Positions 1-5,715 of a stretch of 15,655 bases of DNA are shown here, one piece after another. Position numbers and translations under genes: made by a program. The stretch lies in the NCBI GenBank assembly GCA_025352305.1, contig JANXTQ010000270.1, forward strand, positions 1 to 15,655, in the 5' to 3' direction. This DNA comes from Actinomycetes bacterium (GTDB taxonomy: Bacteria; Actinomycetota; Acidimicrobiia; Acidimicrobiales; RAAP-2). The notes under the pieces were generated by a model. The model was given only the letters and a program-made list of their open reading frames with translations, was not told the origin of the DNA and ran no database searches. The first letter of the stretch is position 1, and every line of letters starts with the position of its first letter.

Positions 1-330
1 GGTGACACGGTGCTGCGGCCGGCACTGTTAGAACTAGCGACTCGACACCGCGTTATTGGAGAGGTGCGCGGACGCGGAGTGTTCTTTGCGCTCGAACTCG
101 TGAGCGATCGGGCGACCCGCGAGCCACTCTCTCCCTACGGCGCATCGTCGCCGGCCATGACGGAGTTACTCGCGGCGTGTCGAAACGAGGGACTGCTGAT
201 CTTTAACAACTTCAATCGTGTTCACGTAGTTCCGCCGTGCACGATCACCGAGCAGGAGGCGCGTGACGGCGTGTCGCGACTGGACCGAGCACTCAGCACG
301 ATTGCTCATCACTACCTCGGTGCCTCGTGA
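1..330 (+). CDS. Class III (PLP-dependent) aminotransferase, C-terminal fragment
   Basis: This is the last ~109 residues of a gene that starts before the left edge; the frame is open from base 1, so the GTG at position 10 is only an internal Val. The segment reads as the C-terminal small domain of class III aminotransferases (the omega-transaminase/ornithine aminotransferase fold): a GEVRGRG stretch followed by FALELV, then a block with L-I-F-N-N and V-P-P, and a final helix rich in D and L that corresponds to the family's 'IT..E.d.....L..AL' ending. These enzymes move an amino group from an amine or amino acid to a 2-oxo acid using pyridoxal phosphate bound to a Lys, which lies outside the window. 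The substrate cannot be told from this fragment. The stop codon overlaps the start of the thioesterase gene by 4 bases (GTGA), so the two are probably translationally coupled. Confidence 0.85.
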   Translation, partial: GDTVLRPALLELATRHRVIGEVRGRGVFFALELVSDRATREPLSPYGASSPAMTELLAACRNEGLLIFNNFNRVHVVPPCTITEQEARDGVSRLDRALSTIAHHYLGAS

Positions 331-962
331 CAACGCAGATCACTCCCCGAGTCAAGGTCGCCTCTCTACTGCGCGAACTGGGTCACGACTTCGTGCTGCG
401 CGACGTGAGCGACGAGGTTTTAGAGGACATCGCTACACGAATTGAAAACGTCGTAAGCGACGTTGCCGCGGCTCCACTGCGCAGCGTCGAACAGTCGGTG
501 GGAGCCATTGAAGCTTTTCGCAGTGGACTTCCCCAACACGGGCGCGATGAGCCCCGCCACCTCTTCGCCGACTCGGTCGTGTCGGGAGCAGCCAATCCCA
601 TGGGACTGGGCGCCTATCTGTGGCGCGACGGAGATCAGGCCGTCATGGAGGTCACTCTCGGCAAAGCTTTTGAAGGCGCCCCGCAGCGCGCACACGGCGG
701 CGTCGTAGCGGCGCTGCTCGATGAGACCATGGGCATGGTCAACTCGATTCACGGCACCATTGGACTCACCGCGACTCTCAATATCAGTTACTTGGCGGCA
801 ACTCCGGTCGGGGTCCTGCTCACCACTCGGGCGTGGCTCGAATCGCGCGAAGGCCGCAAGATCTCCATTCGCGCCACCGTGAGCGCCAACGACACCGTCG
901 TTGTTGAGGCCACCGCACTTTTCATTGCGATTGACTTCAGCACTTTTCACGCACGTTCTTAG
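327..962 (+). CDS. PaaI-type hotdog-fold acyl-CoA thioesterase
   Basis: A 211-residue protein likely to hydrolyse acyl-CoA thioesters in the cytoplasm. The hotdog domain fills about residues 80-205. Its signature is the HGGVVAALLDE segment at 123-133, where His-Gly-Gly and the following Asp/Glu match the PaaI/THEM4 active-site helix. The first ~80 residues are a mostly helical extension that many small PaaI proteins lack; longer actinobacterial members of the family carry such a leader. The GTG start is favoured because it overlaps the upstream aminotransferase stop in the usual GTGA coupling arrangement, and the next in-frame ATG (601) would remove the whole extension. There is no signal peptide or membrane segment. 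The acyl substrate is unknown. The aminotransferase partner hints at salvage or breakdown of an amine-derived acyl-CoA, but that is inference from position only. Confidence 0.85.
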   Translation: MTTQITPRVKVASLLRELGHDFVLRDVSDEVLEDIATRIENVVSDVAAAPLRSVEQSVGAIEAFRSGLPQHGRDEPRHLFADSVVSGAANPMGLGAYLWRDGDQAVMEVTLGKAFEGAPQRAHGGVVAALLDETMGMVNSIHGTIGLTATLNISYLAATPVGVLLTTRAWLESREGRKISIRATVSANDTVVVEATALFIAIDFSTFHARS

Positions 963-973
963 AGCGCTGAAAT

Positions 974-979
974 TAGGCT
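974..979 (+). promoter_or_regulatory. Putative -10 box of the pirin gene (leaderless)
   Basis: TAGGCT lies 6 bases upstream of the ATG at 986, which places the expected transcription start at or next to the A of the start codon. No Shine-Dalgarno sequence is visible. This matches the TANNNT -10 plus leaderless layout common in Actinobacteria. No convincing -35 box was found. Confidence 0.45.
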
Positions 980-985
980 GTAATC

Positions 986-1942
986 ATGCCCGCCGTTACT
1001 GTTGCCAATCCCCTCGACCTCGCCAAAGTCGCCGCTCCATCGCTGAGTGACCGGGCGCGACGAGTCACGTCAATAACTACTGCGCCGCGCGGCGTTGAAG
1101 GGGAAGGCTTTCCCGTTCGACGAGCCTTCGCCTCCATTGCGGCCTCGGCCCTCGATCCTTTTGTTCATATGGACCAAATGGGCGAAGTTGAGTACGGACC
1201 CGGTGAACCCAAGGGAACGCCGTGGCATCCGCATCGCGGCTTTGAAACCGTGACGTACATGATCGACGGGACCTTCTTGCACCAAGACTCCATTGGTGGA
1301 GGCGGCGTGATTCAAAACGGGGCAACTCAGTGGATGACGGCGGGTGCGGGAATCCTGCACATCGAGCGGCCACCGGATTCGCTCATTGACTCGGGCGGGC
1401 TCTTTCACGGCGTTCAGTTGTGGGTGAATCTGCCAGCGAAGCTAAAGATGACGGCTCCGCGCTATCAGGACATTGAAGCCGGCGCCGTGACGTTGCTCAC
1501 CACGAATAACGGCGACTCCATTATTCGAGTCATTGCCGGCGAACTCGGTGACGTAAAGGGTCCGGGTTCCACGCACACCCCCATCACCATTGTGCACGTC
1601 TCGCTATTTGGTGGTGCGCAGCTTCGACTGCCGTGGAACAAGGAGTTCAACGCCCTCACCTACGCTCTCGCCGGCGACGGAACCGTCGGAGAGAACGCTG
1701 ATCCGCTCAACTCGGGTCAAATGGCCGTGCACGTCGACGGTGACTACCTCGTGCTGGCAGCGAATCCCACGCAGGATTCGCGAAGCGAAGCGTTCGAAGT
1801 CTTGATCCTCGGTGGTCAACCCATCAATGAGCCGGTGGCCCAGTACGGTCCGTTCGTTATGAACACCCAAGATGAGTTGCGCATTGCCTTTGAGGACTAC
1901 CAAGCGGGACGACTGGGACAGATTCCCGCCGAACACATTTAG
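986..1942 (+). CDS. Pirin family protein (bicupin metalloprotein)
   Basis: A 318-residue protein with the two-cupin layout of pirins. The N-terminal cupin (about residues 40-170) carries all four likely metal ligands in the pirin spacing: H81 and H83 in the HPHRGFET motif, then H125 and E127 in GILHIE. These correspond to the His-His-His-Glu Fe(II) site of human pirin and bacterial YhhW, for which quercetinase activity has been shown. The C-terminal cupin (about 190-300) lacks such a cluster, as is normal. Bacterial pirins act as oxidative or redox-related enzymes or regulators, and the natural role is usually unknown. The ATG at 986 follows a -10-like TAGGCT and no ribosome site, suggesting a leaderless message. 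The stop codon shares one base with the GTG of the GNAT gene (TAGTG), so the two form an operon. Confidence 0.93.
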   Translation: MPAVTVANPLDLAKVAAPSLSDRARRVTSITTAPRGVEGEGFPVRRAFASIAASALDPFVHMDQMGEVEYGPGEPKGTPWHPHRGFETVTYMIDGTFLHQDSIGGGGVIQNGATQWMTAGAGILHIERPPDSLIDSGGLFHGVQLWVNLPAKLKMTAPRYQDIEAGAVTLLTTNNGDSIIRVIAGELGDVKGPGSTHTPITIVHVSLFGGAQLRLPWNKEFNALTYALAGDGTVGENADPLNSGQMAVHVDGDYLVLAANPTQDSRSEAFEVLILGGQPINEPVAQYGPFVMNTQDELRIAFEDYQAGRLGQIPAEHI

Positions 1943-2517
1943 TGGACACCCCGGTAACGCCAGGTTTCTTCACGAAGCCCGAGCACCCCTTCGGCGACGA
2001 GTTCATTACGCTGCGCACGTTCACGCTGAGCGATAGTGACGACATTGTCGCGCTCTGTCAGGACCCCGAAATACCACGTTGGACGACAGTGCCCACTCCC
2101 TACGGAGTTAACGACGCTCGAACGTGGCTGAACGCTCAGGTGGCTCAGTGGGCCGGCGGACTCGAAGCGTCCTTCGCTATTTCCGAAACGAGCACCGGAG
2201 CCCTCATGGGTTCAGTCGGACTGTTCCGCGATCTCGCTGACCCTACGACCAGCGAAATTGGCTACTGGGTCGGTGCTGCGTTTCGCCGACGCGGCGTCGC
2301 GACACGGGCGGTGACACTCCTGTGCGACTGGGGAGCTCGCGTGGCACAACTGCAACGAATGCGTCTCGTCACACTTATTGGCAATCACGCATCCGAAGCA
2401 GTAGCCAAGAATGCCGGCTTTCGCCGAGTCGGTGAAGTGCTCGATTACCGCAGCGAACGACGCCCCGAGACGTCGTCACACGTGACGGTGTGGCAACAGC
2501 AGTACCCAGCGAACTAG
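1942..2517 (+). CDS. GNAT family N-acetyltransferase (RimJ/RimL type)
   Basis: A 191-residue cytoplasmic acetyltransferase of the Acetyltransf_3 (RimJ/RimL) group. An N-terminal 'LRTFTLSDSDDI' type strand-turn-helix is followed by the substrate region, then strand 4 with EIGYWV (residues 105-110). The acetyl-CoA pyrophosphate loop is RRRGVAT (115-121), and the closing N-x-x-S-x-x-V...GF pattern (148-160) is typical of the family. Members transfer acetyl groups from acetyl-CoA to protein N-termini, antibiotics or small amines; nothing here fixes the acceptor. The GTG start overlaps the pirin TAG by one base, and the residues from there on fit the family N-terminus. It ends 12 bases before the convergent DUF5684-like gene. 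A 14-base perfect palindrome spans its stop codon. Confidence 0.88.
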   Translation: MDTPVTPGFFTKPEHPFGDEFITLRTFTLSDSDDIVALCQDPEIPRWTTVPTPYGVNDARTWLNAQVAQWAGGLEASFAISETSTGALMGSVGLFRDLADPTTSEIGYWVGAAFRRRGVATRAVTLLCDWGARVAQLQRMRLVTLIGNHASEAVAKNAGFRRVGEVLDYRSERRPETSSHVTVWQQQYPAN

Positions 2518-2529
2518 TTCGCGGGGTGA

Positions 2530-2898
2530 CTAACGATTGTTGGCGTTGTACGTTGCTGGTCCGAAGGCGAGAATCGGCAGGAAAATGAATCCGAGAAGCC
2601 ACAATCCCACGCCGAAACCGTCAGACTTGTTGAACTTTCGTGCTACACCCAGATAGACGAGCAGCGAAATAACGAAGTTGACGAACGGGATAAAGAACAA
2701 AAGTACGTACCAACCCGGCTTGCCACCCATCTTGCAGATCAGGTAGATGTTGTAGATGGGAACAATCGCGCCCCAACCCGGCAGACCCGCTTTTTCGAAG
2801 ACTTTCCACATCACGAAGACGTAAAAAATCGCAATGATGATCGCTGGAATAAACACAACGCCGAATGACGCTGAACTTGCGGTAGCTGCTGAAAGCAC
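2530..2898 (-). CDS. Small polytopic membrane protein, DUF5684-like
   Basis: A 122-residue, very hydrophobic protein. Membrane segments are likely at about 13-31, 62-85 and 96-113. Between the first two sits the conserved-looking WKVFEKAGLPGWGAIVPIYN block (31-50), followed by a second GKPGW; this repeated K-x-G-x-P-G-W pattern with PIYN is what I associate with DUF5684 proteins, which often occur as short stand-alone membrane proteins of unknown function. The GTG start is supported by a strong AGGGGGG ribosome site about 6 bases upstream (2905-2911 region). No ATG is available at the N-terminus. The leader contains a sizeable dyad that covers the ribosome site. It may be cotranscribed with the upstream thioesterase (81-base gap) or use its own promoter. 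No function is proposed. Confidence 0.8.
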   Translation of the reverse strand: MLSAATASSASFGVVFIPAIIIAIFYVFVMWKVFEKAGLPGWGAIVPIYNIYLICKMGGKPGWYVLLFFIPFVNFVISLLVYLGVARKFNKSDGFGVGLWLLGFIFLPILAFGPATYNANNR

Positions 2899-2905
2899 GT
2901 AAACC

Positions 2906-2942
2906 CCCCTGTTGGTTCAGCGGCAGGCTAACCAATGAGGGG
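2906..2942 (-). promoter_or_regulatory. Dyad in the leader of the DUF5684 gene overlapping its ribosome site
   Basis: Bases 2906-2910 (CCCCT) and 2912-2917 (TTGGTT) pair with 2938-2942 (AGGGG) and 2930-2935 (AACCAA), a stem of 5+6 pairs with a small 1x2 internal mismatch and a 12-base loop. On the gene's strand the 3' arm ends in the AGGGG that forms part of the ribosome binding site of the gene starting at 2898. A TAGCCT -10-like box (2930-2925) overlaps the upper arm, so the dyad could instead be an operator. There is only a TTT after the stem, so it is a poor terminator. Confidence 0.4.
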
Positions 2943-2979
2943 CGCTGTAACGGGGATGACCGCCAGGGCGTCTCGTGCT

Positions 2980-3432
2980 CTAGGCGTCGGCGCGGTGAAC
3001 CAAAAACGTACCCGTGGCGCGCGAAACTAACTTGCCCTCCGCGCTGGTGAGCGACGCTTCGCCGTATGCAACCTGTCGCCCGAGGCGAACAACTTCACCA
3101 CGCAGTGCGTAACTGTCGCCCTTCATCGCCGGACGCATCAACTCCGTCTTGATTTCAATGGTGGCCTTTGTGCGGTCCTTGCCGCGAAGTGCAGCGTTAA
3201 TGGCGAAATTTATGGCCGCATCCAGCAACACGGCGTGAACCCCCGCCTGGACCGAACCGTGAGGATTGCAGGCCAGATCTAGGGGATTGAAGGTTCCACT
3301 GACCCAGCCGAGGTCCTCACCATCGACGCCGTAGGCGTCAAAGGAACCACCGAGTGCGCCAATAATCGCCATGCCCCCGTCGCCCAACCAACGGTCCATA
3401 TTCTTCGCTGCGTTCGTGTCCGTGCTCGTCAT
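2980..3432 (-). CDS. PaaI family hotdog thioesterase
   Basis: A 150-residue single-domain hotdog protein, the usual length for PaaI-like acyl-CoA thioesterases. The active-site region is NPHGSVQAGVHAVLLDAA (residues 56-73): N56 and H58-G59 with D71 on the long central helix fit the Asn/Asp/Gly pattern of the family. The C-terminal strands read IEIKTELMRPA and GEASLTSAEGKLVSRATGTF, normal for the fold. It would release free CoA from acyl-CoA or aryl-CoA in the cytoplasm. It is transcribed divergently from the thiolase across 81 bases, and the pairing of a thioesterase with a thiolase suggests a shared role in acyl-CoA turnover. The ATG follows a TACTGT box by 7 bases with no ribosome site, so the message is probably leaderless. 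It is distinct from the 211-residue thioesterase at 327-962. Confidence 0.88.
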   Translation of the reverse strand: MTSTDTNAAKNMDRWLGDGGMAIIGALGGSFDAYGVDGEDLGWVSGTFNPLDLACNPHGSVQAGVHAVLLDAAINFAINAALRGKDRTKATIEIKTELMRPAMKGDSYALRGEVVRLGRQVAYGEASLTSAEGKLVSRATGTFLVHRADA

Positions 3433-3436
3433 GGAT

Positions 3437-3468
3437 TTGACAGTAGTGCGCGTGACAGCGAATAGGCT
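3437..3468. promoter_or_regulatory. Overlapping divergent promoters of the thioesterase and thiolase genes
   Basis: For the thiolase (+), TTGACA at 3437-3442 is a perfect -35 and TAGGCT at 3463-3468 a plausible -10, although the 20-base spacing is long. For the thioesterase (-), TACTGT at 3445-3440 is a -10 set 7 bases before its ATG. The thiolase -35 and the thioesterase -10 share bases 3440-3442, so the two promoters probably compete for polymerase. Confidence 0.4.
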
Positions 3469-3513
3469 TCGCCAGTTGGCGAGAAGCGCCCACGTCGTAG
3501 CGAAAGGAACCTC

Positions 3514-4692
3514 ATGGCTACTGCAGTCATTGTGGACGCCGTACGCACCCCCGGGGGTAAGCGGAACGGAAAATTAAAGGGCTGGCACGCCGTTGACCTC
3601 GCGTCAGAAGCGCTGAAGGCAATTCAAGAGCGCAACAACATCGATCCCGCGCTCATCGACGACGTCATCATGGGTTGCGTTATGCAGGTCGGTGAACAGT
3701 CATTGAACATTGGTCGTAGTGCGGTCCTCGCGGCCGGTTGGCCCGAGTCCGTTCCCGCAACGACGATTGACCGCCAGTGCGGCTCGAGTCAGCAGGCTCT
3801 GCACTTCGCGGCCCAGGGCGTCATGTCCGGTGCTTACGACATCGTTATTGCCTCGGGCGTCGAAGCAATGACCCGCACTCCTATGGGCTCGTCGGTCGTT
3901 CGCGAACTCGGCTTTCCTTTCGGTCCTCGCGTCATGAAGCGTTACGAGCCCGTTGGTGGACTTCAGTCCCAAGGGATCGGCGCCGAGATGATTGCCGACC
4001 AGTGGGGCATTAGCCGCGAAGACCTCGACGGTTTTGCCGCCGAGAGTCACCGCCGCGCCGCGCAGGCGACTGCCGAAGGTCGCTTCGACAACGAACTCGT
4101 CAAGATCAAGATTCGCGACGAAAATGGTGTCGAAACCGATGAGTACGTAACCGCTGACGAAGGAATTCGTCCGGACTCGAGCGTCGAGACGCTCGGTAAC
4201 TTGAAGCCCGCATTCAAAGAGGGTGGCAAAGTCACCGCGGGTAACTCCAGTCAGATCACCGACGGAAGTTCCGCCGTGTTGATCATGAGTGAGGAGAAGG
4301 CCAAGGAGCTGGGCTACACCCCACGCGCGCGCTTTCACTCATTCGCTCTCGCTGGCGTTGACCCCGTCACGATGTTGACGGGTCCGATTCCCGCGACCGC
4401 CAAGATTCTCCAGCGCACGGGCCTCACCCTCGACGACATTGATTTGGTCGAGATCAACGAAGCGTTTGCCTCGGTCGTTCTCGCCTGGCAGAAGGAACAC
4501 CACGCCGACATGAGCAAGGTCAACGTGAATGGCGGCGCCATTGCACTTGGTCACCCCCTCGGTGCATCGGGAGCAAAGCTGTGCGCCACGCTGCTCAACG
4601 AACTGGAGCGCACCGGCGGTCGCTACGGCCTCTTGACGATGTGCGAAGGCGGCGGACTCGCTAACGCGACGATCATCGAGCGCCTCGGCTAG
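3514..4692 (+). CDS. Acetyl-CoA C-acyltransferase (thiolase)
   Basis: A full-length 392-residue thiolase. The three catalytic elements are present: the acyl-accepting Cys C89 in DRQCGSS, H347 in the GGAIALGHPLGASG block, and the proton-shuttling C377 in MCEGGG; NEAFA, the oxyanion-hole motif, is also there. It catalyses the reversible Claisen condensation/thiolysis of 3-ketoacyl-CoA and CoA, either in fatty acid beta-oxidation (FadA type) or acetoacetyl-CoA formation (AtoB type); the sequence alone does not settle which. The start is fixed by a good GAAAGGA ribosome site at 3502-3508, five bases before the ATG. The gene stands alone, with a divergent promoter region upstream and a strong terminator 16 bases after its stop. 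The divergent thioesterase suggests a joint role in acyl-CoA balance. Confidence 0.96.
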   Translation: MATAVIVDAVRTPGGKRNGKLKGWHAVDLASEALKAIQERNNIDPALIDDVIMGCVMQVGEQSLNIGRSAVLAAGWPESVPATTIDRQCGSSQQALHFAAQGVMSGAYDIVIASGVEAMTRTPMGSSVVRELGFPFGPRVMKRYEPVGGLQSQGIGAEMIADQWGISREDLDGFAAESHRRAAQATAEGRFDNELVKIKIRDENGVETDEYVTADEGIRPDSSVETLGNLKPAFKEGGKVTAGNSSQITDGSSAVLIMSEEKAKELGYTPRARFHSFALAGVDPVTMLTGPIPATAKILQRTGLTLDDIDLVEINEAFASVVLAWQKEHHADMSKVNVNGGAIALGHPLGASGAKLCATLLNELERTGGRYGLLTMCEGGGLANATIIERLG

Positions 4693-4707
4693 AAAGCCTC
4701 AACAAGT

Positions 4708-4743
4708 AAAAGAGCCCCGCACCGAAAGGTGCGGGGCTCTTTT
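4708..4743. terminator. Bidirectional intrinsic terminator between the thiolase and crgA
   Basis: A perfect 16-bp stem (AAAAGAGCCCCGCACC, 4708-4723, with its complement at 4728-4743) closes a GAAA tetraloop at 4724-4727. The stem ends in TTTT on both strands, so it can stop the thiolase transcript (+) and the crgA transcript (-), whose stop codons lie 15 and 8 bases outside it. Confidence 0.93.
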
Positions 4744-4751
4744 GATTTAAG

Positions 4752-5081
4752 TCATCTATAGCGAAGCAGTCCCATGAAGCCCGAGAAGATCAGGACCAGT
4801 CCAACGAGCAAGTACCACGCGGAGGTCGCACCGGGTAGGGCGTTCAAGTAGTTCAGACCCAACACCAAGACGCCGAGAATGAACAGCGCGAGGATCGTTG
4901 GTCCGTACCACGGCGGGCTGTGATGCACGCTCTTAGGAGTAGGGGCGGTGTAGCGACCGCGCTCTTCGGCGCTCAAGTACTTACCGGTCGAAGATCCTTC
5001 GTGTCGAGCGGGACGGGTAACTCGCCCTTCACTACGACCGCCATGAGAGACGCGACCGGGACCTTTTCGTGACTTTGCCAT
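4752..5081 (-). CDS. crgA: CrgA, divisome assembly membrane protein
   Basis: A 109-residue protein with a basic, Gly/Ser/Arg-rich cytoplasmic N-terminus (1-55) and two membrane helices (about 59-79 and 88-105) ending in a short basic tail LLRYR. This is the CrgA topology. The PPWYGP lead into helix 1 is equivalent to the PSSVW region of mycobacterial CrgA, and the neighbour trpG matches the known locus. CrgA binds FtsZ, FtsQ, FtsI and CwsA in mycobacteria, and in Streptomyces it restrains FtsZ-ring formation. I chose the ATG at 5081 (MAKSRKG) over the longer frame to 5168: the family begins with M-x-K-S, the longer start would run into the trpG gene, and a TAACAT -10 sits 8 bases upstream. 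No ribosome site is visible, so the message is probably leaderless. Confidence 0.92.
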   Translation of the reverse strand: MAKSRKGPGRVSHGGRSEGRVTRPARHEGSSTGKYLSAEERGRYTAPTPKSVHHSPPWYGPTILALFILGVLVLGLNYLNALPGATSAWYLLVGLVLIFSGFMGLLRYR

Positions 5082-5142
5082 GGACTTTGATGTTACCGGC
5101 GCCAGCCAGGGGCTCTGAACCCAGCGGTAACCTACAACTCCC
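5082..5142. promoter_or_regulatory. 61-base divergent promoter region crgA / trpG
   Basis: The whole region between the two start codons is 61 bases. On the + strand TAACCT (5128-5133) ends 9 bases before the trpG ATG. On the - strand TAACAT (5095-5090) ends 8 bases before the crgA ATG. Each is preceded by GG, giving GGTAACCT and GGTAACAT. Neither gene has a Shine-Dalgarno sequence. Convincing -35 boxes are not seen. Confidence 0.45.
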
Positions 5143-5715
5143 ATGGCTCGCGTTCTCGTAATTGACAACTACGACTCCTTTACGTGGAACCTCGTCCAAG
5201 AGATGGGTCAACTCGGCGCCGAACTGGTCGTAAAGCGAAATGACGCCATCACGCTCGACGAGATTGAGGGGTTAGGTTTTGACGCCATTGTCCTCTCACC
5301 TGGTCCCGGTCGACCGCAAGGTGCGGGTATCAGTTGTTCGGTCATTGAGCGCTTCGCGGGCTCGACACCCATCCTCGGAGTGTGTCTCGGTCACCAAGCA
5401 ATCGGCCAGGTCTACGGCGGCGCGATCGTGCGAGCTCCCTCGATCATGCACGGCAAGGTCTCACCTATTGAACATCACGGTGTCGGCGTGTTTGAGGGAT
5501 TGGGTTCGCCGCTTATCGCTACGCGATACCACTCACTCGTTATTGACCCCGCGACCCTGCCCGATGAGTTAGAGGTCACTGCCTGGAGTGACGGCATCAT
5601 CATGGGCGTGCGTCACCGAAACTTTGACGTTGAGGGTGTGCAGTTTCATCCCGAGAGTGTGCTGACCGTCGACGGTCTAACGATGCTGGGGAACTTCCTG
5701 CGTCGAGTGAGCTAA
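5143..5715 (+). CDS. trpG: Anthranilate / aminodeoxychorismate synthase component II (glutamine amidotransferase)
   Basis: A 190-residue class I glutamine amidotransferase of the TrpG/PabA group, complete at its usual length. The N-terminus [14 protein letters not shown], the SPGPGRP oxyanion strand (52-58), the nucleophile C81 in [14 protein letters not shown] (128-132) and the catalytic H169/E171 in FHPES are all present. It releases ammonia from glutamine and channels it to TrpE (tryptophan pathway) or PabB (folate pathway); no partner subunit is in the window, and in many actinobacteria one such protein serves both. The gene sits where trpG lies in mycobacteria, between crgA and pknB. Its TAA overlaps the convergent pknB TAG (shared bases 5713-5714), with no terminator between them. 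It is probably leaderless (TAACCT 9 bases before the ATG). Confidence 0.95.
   Translation: MARVLVIDNYDSFTWNLVQEMGQLGAELVVKRNDAITLDEIEGLGFDAIVLSPGPGRPQGAGISCSVIERFAGSTPILGVCLGHQAIGQVYGGAIVRAPSIMHGKVSPIEHHGVGVFEGLGSPLIATRYHSLVIDPATLPDELEVTAWSDGIIMGVRHRNFDVEGVQFHPESVLTVDGLTMLGNFLRRVS

Noticed and set aside
420..950. Minus-strand open frame (176 codons) opposite the first thioesterase
   Set aside because: The plus-strand protein has the hotdog signature and is coupled to the upstream gene; the reverse product resembles no family.
3700..4338. Minus-strand open frame (212 codons) inside the thiolase gene
   Set aside because: The thiolase has all catalytic motifs and a good ribosome site; the reverse frame is open only because of codon bias in the real gene.
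5082..5168. Longer N-terminus for CrgA starting at 5168
   Set aside because: It would overlap the start of trpG and add 29 residues unlike the family; the MAKSRK start fits CrgA and the -10 box.
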